The notes below the pieces were generated by a model. It saw only the letters and a list, made by a program, of their open reading frames with translations, ran no database searches and was not told the origin of the DNA. DNA of 64,000 bases. It comes from Exophiala sp. HKRS030 (lineage: Eukaryota > Ascomycota > Eurotiomycetes > Chaetothyriales > Herpotrichiellaceae). The stretch lies in contig JAHWDD010000002.1 in the NCBI GenBank assembly GCA_023897205.1, forward strand, positions 5,022,001 to 5,086,000, read 5' to 3'. The translations under genes were made by a program, and so were the position numbers. Shown here piece by piece: positions 45,572 through 56,404 of this stretch (positions within the stretch are counted from its first letter, which is position 1; each line of letters opens with the position of its first letter).

Positions 45572-47587
45572 TCACACGATCCAAGCGTCTGGAGTACCAC
45601 CGTCCACTCTCTCGCTCAGAATATACGCGTTCGCGCCACCCTGTTGCACCTGGTGGCGTAGCGGCATCCAGATCCCAACGACCGCGAAATGTTGTGTGGG
45701 CGGTTGTCCTAAGCGTACTGCTTCGTAATGAGGGTTGCCATACCGAGAAAGCAAGGGATCGCGCAATGCGATCGTCAAAGTGGACATTTCCTCTTCACGA
45801 GCCAAAGCTAGCTTTTTCCAGTTGACGAGGCCAACACAGAGAACGTCGCGCTTGTGACGAGGAACTGGATTTTGAGGATTTCCTTCCACAGCAACTTCTC
45901 GTCTGGTGAACATAAGGTGGACATTGTTGTTCCTGCAAACGTCAACACAAAGATGCAGCGCCTTGCAGACAATCCCAAGCATGGTCTGTGCAGTTTGCTC
46001 GCGAATGCTGTCAACGTCCATGCTTCCAAACACCCGACTAGTTAGACCGGGTCTTGTGGAAAGGAGATCTTGCAATGTGCTCCTGACTGATTCCTCCTTT
46101 GCGCACCGATCATTCCAATCCCAGAACTGTACACAGTCCATAAATGCATCTTTGAGGCTGTGAATATTCTGACCTTGAGACCAGACCTGAAAGGACAGAA
46201 TCGCCGAATTTGCCTGTGATGTGGAAGGCCCAGTGATTTTCAAAGGTATCTGGTTGACTGATTCAAGGAAAAACGGTTGTAACCATTCGAAAAGCCCATA
46301 CACATCCGTAGAATCTTCCACAGACTCAGAATGTAGGCCACTTTCCATGCTCCACAGCGCAGAATTGTAGCCGTATATATCCAGGAGCCCTGCCGGGCAC
46401 TTGGTCGCCACAAATAGTGTAAAGTTCATGTCGGGGTGACTCGAGCACTGGGACAAGGCGTCCGAAAGCACTTTGAAGGCTGACCAGGACTTGCAATTGG
46501 GTGGTACGTAGCGACGCCATTCAGCCCAGACAGAGGAAACATAGTCGCTATGACACGTTGCTGACCTCCTATTGGCCGCAAGCATTGCGCAAGACTCCAA
46601 AACCCCTCTAAGACCATTCAGTCCATTGTTTTGACGCTCTGTCAGACTTTTTCGCTGAATTCTGTGGCAAAGTAGAAACGGTGCAACGACCTCAAAGGCG
46701 AGGTCTCTGACGTCTGATAAATCACGCTCGAGATCTAGTTGGAGAGAATACATTAGGTCGTGCAGGAATTGTCTGTTCTTATCTCTCATCGCTTGGATTT
46801 GTGCTTCGAGGCTTAAACCAGTCCCGTTGCCGAGTCTGCGATAGAAGCTGGCAGGGGGAGGAGCAGCAGGCCAGGTACCATGTACTGCAATAGGCGGATA
46901 ACACTCTGAGGGGCTTTCATCTGTCCACATCACTTCGATGCTGGTACAGTATCGAAGCTCTTGAAGAGGCCAGACACGCGAAGGCCAGGAACACGAGCCG
47001 TTAGAGCTGACACAGGAAGAGCCCCACAGGATCCCGTTCCGTTGCTGGTCCTGGAGTAGAAAGGAGTTCAAGTGGTTGTCTTGGAGGTGAGCGCTTTGCG
47101 CACGAGCGCGCTGGTATCTATCGTACTCTTTCCGCAAGCAAGTACAGAGAGAGCCGGGAAACAGTGCAACAACCGGAAGTATTTCGAAAATCCTTGGTAT
47201 AGCAGCTAGAGTTTCGCGAATTTGGTCTTCCTTCTGCTCAATGCAGATCTGATCAATCCAGCAAGCTCCATAACTCTCCGTAAGCTGCAGAAGTCGCTTC
47301 GAGAAATTCGGCCTTGACCATTCTGAACCAAGAGTAATGGTGACAATCCGTTGCGGTTCATAGGCGTAGTGGCCGAGAGAGAACTCACTACGATTGGTCG
47401 CACCCCAGGTGTATGAGATGGCGACTGCGAAGCTTCTTGCTCCATCGAGCTCCGCATCTAGTGTCGTTACCGCCAGATGCTGTTTTTGTAATGCTCCTAA
47501 TGATGAGCATTCACAGGCAGAAAACGCAGCAAGTTTGATATAGTCAACTCTGGGTGGAACAAGCTCCATTGTTGCCATCCAAGCCAA
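45572..47587 (-). CDS. HET-domain (heterokaryon incompatibility) protein
   Basis: HET-domain proteins trigger growth arrest or programmed cell death in fungal non-self recognition. Single exon of 671 codons. The core motifs are AISYTWGA (residues about 56-63), GACWIDQICIEQ (about 107-118) and, later, SRVWPLQELRYC, the usual RVWTLQE block. The region after about residue 260 is not matched to a known partner domain: no NACHT, WD40 or ankyrin motif is visible. The family is known to have a role in death signalling; whether this copy does is inference. It is unbroken. It lies 2 kb from a large GHKL ATPase gene on the same strand. Confidence 0.88.
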   Translation of the reverse strand: MAWMATMELVPPRVDYIKLAAFSACECSSLGALQKQHLAVTTLDAELDGARSFAVAISYTWGATNRSEFSLGHYAYEPQRIVTITLGSEWSRPNFSKRLLQLTESYGACWIDQICIEQKEDQIRETLAAIPRIFEILPVVALFPGSLCTCLRKEYDRYQRARAQSAHLQDNHLNSFLLQDQQRNGILWGSSCVSSNGSCSWPSRVWPLQELRYCTSIEVMWTDESPSECYPPIAVHGTWPAAPPPASFYRRLGNGTGLSLEAQIQAMRDKNRQFLHDLMYSLQLDLERDLSDVRDLAFEVVAPFLLCHRIQRKSLTERQNNGLNGLRGVLESCAMLAANRRSATCHSDYVSSVWAEWRRYVPPNCKSWSAFKVLSDALSQCSSHPDMNFTLFVATKCPAGLLDIYGYNSALWSMESGLHSESVEDSTDVYGLFEWLQPFFLESVNQIPLKITGPSTSQANSAILSFQVWSQGQNIHSLKDAFMDCVQFWDWNDRCAKEESVRSTLQDLLSTRPGLTSRVFGSMDVDSIREQTAQTMLGIVCKALHLCVDVCRNNNVHLMFTRREVAVEGNPQNPVPRHKRDVLCVGLVNWKKLALAREEEMSTLTIALRDPLLSRYGNPHYEAVRLGQPPTQHFAVVGIWMPLRHQVQQGGANAYILSERVDGGTPDAWIV

Positions 47588-49569
47588 GACATCAGAAGGT
47601 ATTAACCCCTCAATCCAGTAGTTACATGCTTATAGTTGCTTGGTTGGAACGATATCGGAGTGGGAGATGTTGCGTTATTAAGAGCTGTCCAGTCAGTCAG
47701 ATGTAACAAGAAGGACAAGGCTCAGAGGATAAAGTGAGAAAGATTTCCTTTTTTAAGTCAAACGTTGACCAACGCAACCGCGCCTCTGAACTTTTCCTAG
47801 ATAGTCGCCCACATTCAGCCAATCTGCGTATGGATTTAGATCAATAGAAGTGGTTGAAGAGCAACCTGCATTTGTCGTAACCAAAATGCCCTACCTATTA
47901 ACCCGTAATCAATGCAGAGCAGTCACAGTTCCAACCAATAGAAGAGCACGAGTACACGAAAGCAAATTTAACGCCGGGGTCATCAACACGGCAGCAACAT
48001 CACTGTCGGCCTATACGACAAAGTCAGCCTAGCTCAGCCACGCCAGATTTGGTGCAGGGCAGCCTGGGCACTCCTAGGTTCACTGTTGATCCGAATTTCT
48101 GCTGGATGATTTTGGCCGGGTAGACATGATCAAGGAACACAGCTGATTGGTTGTGCCGAGACCTACTTAGTCCTGCGTGCTGGAAAATTCCAATTCAAGG
48201 ATACCAAGACCCTCCGCCTTGTCTAACACCCGATGACCGTCTCGTATTCAAAGCCGCTTAGTGTGCGCAGCTGGTTCTGTCGTGCAGATAGGAGGCCTGC
48301 ATCGGCCAGCTGAGGTCTCTTCTAGGCAAGGGCGCTGTCGTTGTCGCTTTGCTCTGCAATCGGACAGCCACGATCCGGAAGACTAGTGGAAGAAGGTAGC
48401 AGGGCCGCCATATACCCCAGTTCACACCTATCAGCCTGTGAGCCGCTAGGCTTGTACAGTAAACAGGAAGAGCAAGAAGGGCCGGATGAGCTCTGAACGG
48501 TTTCTATGGCATGTGTCTCAATTCAAGGGGCATTTGCAAGTCCATTTCGTTCGCAAGGAACAGGTCGACTTAAGCGGATCCTATCATCTGCGTAGCTTGT
48601 TGGCACCTCGTGGAACCTATAACATGTCTTGGAATGCGATGGACCTTGCGTTCGTTTCTAGAGAGGGGTATTTTCTTGGCGGCGATAGACTTCAGCCTCG
48701 TGTTTGAACCCTTCCGCTAGCCCCAGGCCCATTGCCAAGCCTGTTCGCCTCCCGCCAACCCGCCAACAGTCCTCCAGCACTTACTGTCGCGTTCGGACCC
48801 TCTCTGCGTTGGAGTCGAGAAGAATGAGTCCAAGCACAATGATATGGTATTCCCGATCCAAGACCGTTAAACTCATCAACTAAGTCGGTCAATGGAAAAG
48901 AGAGCGCCTGCCAAGCATTCAAGCAAGGATGAATGAACCTCTGCTCTTTCTCGCCTCCTCGCTTCGGATCACCTAGGTAGCATGCCGGCAATAGGCAGGG
49001 TCCCATATCTACAGTATTTCCCATATTCGACTAGATTAAAGCAACGCCCTACGAAAGAGGTGGCATCTGCTGCCAAAACCGACGGGTTTACAAGGTCGCG
49101 CTTTCTGCCCCCTCGCAAGGAGACCCTTTTCGAGGATGTTTGGAGACAAACGAGGCATGATGAAGTTCTTGGTGCATCAACGAGTTTATTCCCAAGATTC
49201 GAAGATTGGCCGCTAGCTAACCGTTATCGGAGTTATTCATGTTCTCCGTAGATACCAAGTCGAGGGTTTTCCCATGATGAGTCATGTACACCCACGATGG
49301 CTTGGTGGCGAGCGTTAGTTGGGGAGGTAGAACCAAGTTGATTAAACATTAAAGCCAACTACCTATATACGGATGGGTAGAAGCTCATGCCCGCCTTCAA
49401 AAGCAGCAAGAACGGGGCAGAATAGTGTAAGTCGTTGCGAGCGCGAGTACGACAACTGATGGTCCTCTTCTGCGGCCATTATGAATCACAACTACACTTC
49501 GCTTGATTTGCGGAAGGTAAAAGCTCGCGAGACAACTCAATCCGCGCCACTCCCCCCTGAAGCCTTCTA
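47588..49569. other. intergenic between HET gene and NO VEIN-like gene
   Basis: No gene is supported; short open frames only. It should contain the HET promoter and the 3' end of the NO VEIN-like gene. Confidence 0.4.
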
Positions 49570-52500
49570 TCAGCTAGTAATACAAGGTGCGACCCGGTAT
49601 TTGGTCGCGTCAAACTTTAACACCGTGCCGTTAAGCCGCCAGGGGTCCACGAATATTTCCAGGCCGACGTTGCCAAGCAGGTTGTAAACCCTGCAGATAA
49701 CGTACACAACGCGTGGTCTGCTGCCAAAAATGCCGTGACTGTCCTTCATCTGGTTGTACTGGATATCACTCATGTAGAATGCAGCGGCACAATTTCGCTC
49801 CGTGGTGGCTTTGACCTCTATCAGATACTTGACGGGCAGATTGATGACGGGTAGATTGGAGACTGATTGCAATGGCGGCCAGTTGGGGAATGGTGCCAGC
49901 GTCGACTTCTGGCGCAGAAATCGCTCGAAGTCGTCGCTCGAGGCTTCATACACCAAGTCTGCCTCTTCTGGCGGCTCTCCTGCATCTATCTCACTGTATT
50001 CCGGCACGACGTTAACCCGGTCGCGGATCGTGCTTCGCCAGTTCTGGCGTGAAAAACCTTGCAGGCCCAACGCGCGCAAGCACTCAAAGACCTTTGTCGG
50101 GGATCAGCGATATCACGAAATAATCAGATGGTGGTAGACCGCTGGGGATAGTAATTTGTTACTTACGTATAGCTCGCCTGCCGCGCCAATCTTCGCATTT
50201 TCCTCGAACGTAAGGCGGCGGCCGCAACCCTGGCCAAGGGCTCGTCTAAGTCCCGTATCATCTTCGAGAGCATTCTCGAGAGCTGACATAGAAAATGGAT
50301 CCTGTGTTGATCCTCTTGCTTGTCGGATGATCCGTTCAAGGAGACGTCGATACAGTCTGTCATGCACTGCACTCTGCAACGTTCCTGCAGACCCGGAGTA
50401 AGATGTCAGATGACTTCGCGGAGACGGGATCGGCGTAATCGTTGTGGGCAATTGTTCTGCATCAGCTTGGCTCGCCGGAGAGGGTGATCGGACCTGCTGG
50501 GCTCTGGCTTCAACCGAATCATCCAGAAGTCCGGGCGGTGTGAACTCATCATACTGGGCCTGGTCCACCGACACAGCACGACGCCGCTCGCCAGCCATCG
50601 AGGCCGTCGCTGGTTCGACGACGGGAGGCTTCTCGAGCCACCTCACGGCCGGAATGTCCTCCTCGACCATAATCCTGTCAAGCGACATTGACTCGTCGTT
50701 GATGATCCGGTAGAATTGCTTGATAGCCTGTTGATCCTCAATTTGTAGGATTTTTGTAAGCTGCAGAGGCAGCTCGGTGCGAAAGCAGGCATACAAGTCT
50801 TCTTCTCTGCTCGGGACAAAAATTTTCAGGTCTTCGTCTAGAACTTTGATCTCTAGAAGCGGCCTGCTGCTCTGCACTACAACGACTTCGCCGTCGCAGC
50901 AAACCTCAAGATTCGTTACCATCTGCTCACATAATATGACTTTGGCTTCCAACAGCAGTTGATGCATCGTTGTGCTCTTGTTGAAATACTTTGCACTGTG
51001 ATGAAGAGTAGCACAGCTGGTGACCGTCAGTTGCTAATGCCCTGAATTGCTGAAAAGGAAAGCTTTACCAAGAGATTGCGTATGCTCTTTGTCTCAAAAA
51101 CGATGATAGTACCTTGTGAGGAGGTGACTCTTCCGCGTCAATCTTTACTGTGACATGCTTCGATAAAGATTTGCCCAGCAAATTGAATGCTTCAAGCAGA
51201 GAATACACGGATGTCATCTCGGCATGGTTGAAGTCTAGCAGTTTCAACTTTCCAGCAAAAGCAGTCCCATATCGCTCATTGTCGACAACAAAGAAAAAGG
51301 CGGTAGGCTTCTCGAGTGACTTGCTTTCTCCGAGTCTGCATGGCAGGAAACAGCAGTCTGTGAGCTTCCGGAGACATAGGACAACTTTTTCGTGTGGTGG
51401 CGTGATCTGGATGACCTGACCAGCAACGACGATTAATTCTCTGATTTGCTCAAAGACTCTTGAAAAGCGCAATCGATCCTCATCCTTGTCGCCGGTGGCG
51501 TCCTCAGCTCGAAAGGCCTTCGACGAGCTCATGATCTCTTTCAATAGCATCACTGCATCTTGAGTGACAACTCCAATATCTCTTCGAAAGAAGTCTTCGA
51601 GCTCAGGATATAAGTTTCCAATATTCGTGCGTCCGGGAAGGCGAACGGTGCTCTGCCAGATTATCTGGAAGGGTTTGAGCCACTGGGTGTCGGCGTATAT
51701 ATAGCTCTGGCCAAGAAATGCATTCCTATTCTGCTTAGGGCTAGGGCTGATAATTGCGGGCTCAATACTTACTTGACCAAAGCCTTCGTCTCTGGATCTT
51801 TACACATTTCTGAAAGTGTGCTGTAATGAGATGAGAGAATGGTTTCGGATGGTAGGCGATTCTTTTGGAAATCCTGAATTTCAAGCAAGACGTCTAGATA
51901 AGATGCATCAGTCACTTCAAGAAGGTTGACCCACAGTTGTGTTGTGCGTGGCCGGTTTTGGTAGATATCCTGTAGAACAGGTTTCATGGTGATGACCCGT
52001 GGACCTCTCCACCGGCATTCATCAGCCGCGTACCACGAACGGCGTCTGCCTGGGACGAAAATGCCATTCATTTGCTTGAATATGGACTTCATGCGTCAGA
52101 TTTAGGCATAGTACAATGTGCTCATTTACTTACTTTCACCGTCTGCGACTCCCCTAAGGGCGCAGTAGCTGCAATACTTTCATATATCTCGGCACATGTT
52201 GCAAAACACCAGCTCTCGTCGCCGCTGCGATGCCGTTCGAGCTCTTCTTTCGTAGCGGCAAGCTCCCGAGAGTAATAGTGGAGGTTAGCTTCATATGTAA
52301 CCCCGAAGTGCTGTAGGAATTTCCACGAATCTTCTCCTCGCAAAAGGGCGTTCTCAGGCAGCTGCAGAAATGGCAAAGCGGATTCGAGACCAAGCTTGCG
52401 ACTCCTTTGTATCAACGCCTCTGTGGGGAAAATAGTGCTGCACAGCGAGTGCCTCGATCCGTTTCGACACGTCACCAATAGACTCTTGAGATCCTTCTCA

Positions 52501-54977
52501 ATGCGTGAGAATTGTTCCCATCGATAACTGGTGTCCCAATACCTATGCAAGCATCCAAGGAATTTCGCGCTGTCGTTTAGAGCCGTAATATTGAGGAGCG
52601 GGTGCAGTTGATTTGAGCCATCCAATAAGCTCGGAAATGAACGGATGCCAGCACATTTGGCTAACCATGAAGTCCATGTCTGGCCTTTTCTGATCGGTAT
52701 ACTATCCGCAGGTATAAGGGTGTAAGACTCATGAAGAAAGCCGTAGCCGTCCACCTCGCCAATACGTTGTCCTCCTAGAAGATCCTGCACTTCGTACTGC
52801 TCGTTAGTCCGTAGGAATAGCCGAGTAGAAGGCATCACTTTCCTCTCTTCGCTACAAGCACAAAAGGAAGAATTTGTGCTCGACATCTTCTGACCCAACC
52901 AGAAAAGAAGTTGAAACTGAGCAACATAATCATTAATCTTTTTTGCATTCCGCTTGCTTTGCGCCTGCAGAACTTTTTGTAAGAGAAGCCCATCGTCGCA
53001 ATCGGTGACGCCTAAGCTCGTATACAGCGATAGTCTCTCGGCGACTGCACACTGCGTCGGATGAAGTAGCTGCAAACCAAGACAATCGGGTATATTCACC
53101 TTGAAATTTGGCTCATCGATTGCTTTAGGCAGATAAATGGGTATTCCACTTGTTTCCTCAGGGTGTACCCACTGTGAGGTTGTAAGAGGGACAACCTTCA
53201 GCTTCAAGACATCCTTCCAAAATTGAGTGTTCAGGAAAGACGCTAGAAGGTTGGTCAGCGCTGTATGGTAGTCGTTTTCTAGAGGAGTGTGGTAAAGACG
53301 AGAATTCTGAGATTGTAAATCGGCTTTCAAGCGGTCCAAAATATTCTGAGAAGACAATGTCTTTATTTCAAGGGCCCTGAGGCTCGGAAGATCTTGCTCA
53401 TCGTATTTGGAGGACAGGTATACAGAGTCAAGCGGTAGATCCGGTAATATTGGCTGGTCATCGAAGAGCATCTTGTGTGGCAGGATCCTGAGCTTGCCCG
53501 GCTCTCGCATAATGCCATTTCTGGTTTGCAAGATTTTGCGGTCTAACAGCCTCTTCCTAATTTTTTGGTGAAAGTCGTCCCAAAAATTTTCGGCTGAGGA
53601 GGTAGGCAGGAACGGTATCCATTTATAGAATAACGGATCATCAGGTCGTGTGAAAGCTTCGACTGCTGATATAAAGCACTGGACAATACCTTCCCGCAAC
53701 GCTTCGTTCCACTCGCCCTCCGGGATGCCTTCGCGATTGGCGCCAAGAATGAAATCTGCATGTACCAGGACCTATAAATGGTCAGTGTAGCTTTTGGAAG
53801 CACATTTTGTATGCTCACGGGAAGTTGCACTAGGCGCTGCACCGGAAGAAAAGCAAACACATGCTGACCACGGTCCGGAATAACGGGGTAACCTGATTCT
53901 GGGTTGATTTGGAAGCCTAGAGTGACCGAATTACGACTGGAGTCTCGCAATTCCTCCACTGGCATATCAGTCACCTCGTGAGTGATTGTTCTAATCGTGG
54001 TTGTTGTCCTGACTCGATCCGTGCCGTGGGTATCATCGGTTTGAATATGATTGCAGATCTTGATTTGCCCATTGAGAAGCTCACCTTCTCTTTCGATGGT
54101 TCGATACTGTGTGCGCGCTAGCACGTCCTCGTAGATTATCTCAACTTTTGTTACCTTGCGCGTGGCAAACACCAGGGTATCGGGAGGTCATCAAATTCTT
54201 TCACCAACTTGCCTAGGGCTTTTGGATCGGAGTTCGTGAGGCTCAGCCGAAATCTTGTAACGACCCCTGGGGCAATGGCTCGGACGATGGAGGTGTCCAT
54301 AGTGGCGTGACCATTCCCAGCCCATCTTCACCGCGACGATGCTTGAAACGGAACGACCATTTGCCTGACTGGATGTGTACCTCGTTGGCGACGCCGAAAA
54401 CTGATTTGAAGCCGAGGCCCTTCTCACCGGTGGTCTGAGAGTCGCCCTTTTTGGAACTTTCTCCAGTAGAGCAGATCGATTTGACGTTGGCAATAGTGAA
54501 TCCGAGTTCATTCGAGTCAACGATGAGTAGATCGCGACGAAGTCGGAAGATCAAACAGGGGCGAACTGCTGGAGCGTACATGGTATCGTCCGCATTTTGT
54601 AACAGCTCCATGATAAATCTGGATCTGGAGAGATACATCTGTTCGGAAGTACTGAGAAGAGTTAGGCCCGAGGCTGCACCAAATCATGGCGAAGCTCACG
54701 TCTTCGTATAATTAGCCAGTATCTGACGTCGCTCTTTTTCCTTTAGTCGGTATTCAAGCTGCCATTCTGGTGTTGTTTTACTCAGCTCTACTTCGTCCGC
54801 CTTGTCGATGTTACCTCTGTTTCGGCGTATGCGGTCGATGACTGTCTTTGCCTCATCCTCATTTGTCGGACGAGTATGATCGGGTGGCTCAGACCCCATT
54901 CCAGCGAAAGGCAAGTCGATGATGAGTTCTGATCTAGCGATTTCGTTGCGGGCGCCGCGGAGAGTGTCGAAACTCAA
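49570..54977 (-). CDS. sacsin/NO VEIN-type protein: HSP90-like (GHKL) ATPase with C-terminal DUF3883 domain, two frame breaks
   Basis: Seven exons: 54700-54977, 53819-54651, 53771-52134, 52086-51773, 51725-51069, 51016-50167, 50091-49570. Their summed length is 5,092 nt, so adding one base at each of two breaks gives 1,697 codons. The ATPase has an N-box FIMELLQNADD, a D-box-like VDSNELGF and a lid GEKGLGFKSVF. VLVHADFILGANREGI is the sacsin/NO VEIN post-ATPase motif. The C terminus (KIGAAGELYVFECLRALGLQ, then YLIEVKATT and YMSDIQYNQM) is the NO VEIN domain (DUF3883), with a nuclease-like E-x-K. Frame breaks are at GGGG (plus-strand CCCC, 54264-54267) and CCC (54182-54184). In plants NO VEIN is nuclear; the fungal role is unknown. 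Related domain pairs occur in bacterial restriction-type loci. Confidence 0.85.
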
Positions 54978-56404
54978 AATGCAAAAACCTTGGATCTGAG
55001 GTCGGCTTAAATAAGAGAGCTTTCAGTTGCATACACTTTTACACAGTCTTTCCAGACTTTTGATCGGGAACTGGTCGCTAGCTAAGGAATGCTTAGTGGA
55101 AGCAACAGGTGTTAGGGACCTGCATACTGTGCTGTCAACCTGTGCCATCGCCATGGTTCGCGCCTAATATGCATGGCTGCACACAGAGAAGCCTCGTGTA
55201 TGCCTAACCACCAGCACTGAACGATTCAACGGATACCGTGGAGTCAATCATGACTCCCGTCCAGGTTTCAAGATGAGACCGCAGGGATGAGGCGGATGAA
55301 CATGTGAGATAAGTTACGCGATATGCATATTTAAGGGTTATCGCATCTGGGTGGATACAGACCGAGGGTACACAATGGAACGTATCATTCGGGCCCGGAC
55401 GCCCGACGTCCACTCAAGCACACGGAATAGGTTGCCTGCGGATTGCCCAAGTGCTTTCGTGTGGCGGGCGCTCCACCTGCGAAAGAGCCATTTCACCTCC
55501 CAACATGATTACCAATTTTTCTAGCTCAATGCGACGTGCTGGAAACCGAGGATTTGTTGCAGGTGAATGATTGACTTGGACACTGCGGCTCTTTCGGTAC
55601 TTTCTGGCAATGAACAGGCTCTAGCCTAATATATGCATGGCGTGAGCCACGGTCACATCCGGCAGATTGAACAATCCCCTGGGCCCTGGTTGCTGCACCA
55701 CTGCAATCAAGATTGCTTTTGCTTGCCTCAAGAGATCAAGAATGCTTGCTCGAAGCTCTTGAGGAGGCTAGCGTGAGAATGTACTTGAAGGACTTCTGCG
55801 CGGATTGGGCGTCTGGCTACTAGGTTGACACAAGGTAGAGTAGCTCCGTCGGCCTTGTCAAGCGCTACCGCATGTTCCAAAGAGATTCTTGGTATTGAAT
55901 CTCTGGGAAGTCCACACGACGGCGGCTTCCCAAAGCCGAAGAGCGTGTTGAGGAGGGAATCACTGCCAAATTTCGTGATCATGGGGAGACAAAAAGCGGT
56001 GCTTTTGGAACCCCAAGCGACGGGGACTGAGAATCTTTTGATTACCCCAAGCTATATTAACCACGCTCTTCTAACCCTACAGCAGCCACCTCCACGATAT
56101 TCCCACGCAATCCGATTGGAACTCATGAAGAATTTCTGAGCCGCAGTTTTCCCAAAGCCTTGAATAGGAGGCCTTTGAGAGATTTATCTCACCTTGATGA
56201 TTAGCGGGCTGTGCTTCTTGCTTCATTGTTGCTCTAAGATCACTTCAACAAAGTCAGATTGCCTCATGAACAAGTCCCTATCCCTACAAGGTTTGTAGAA
56301 CGCCATTTCCTTCCAGAACATTTCGTCGTCACCGAATCCCTGTCCTCATTCAACAAACGCCATGTCGCCACACTGTCACGTGACAGATCCGGACCAGTAC
56401 CCCT
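54978..56404. other. intergenic
   Basis: 1.4 kb without a supported gene. A plus-strand frame at 55825-56139 (104 codons) has no recognisable motif. An upstream exon of the NO VEIN-like gene cannot be excluded, since its N terminus was only tested by open frame. Confidence 0.4.
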
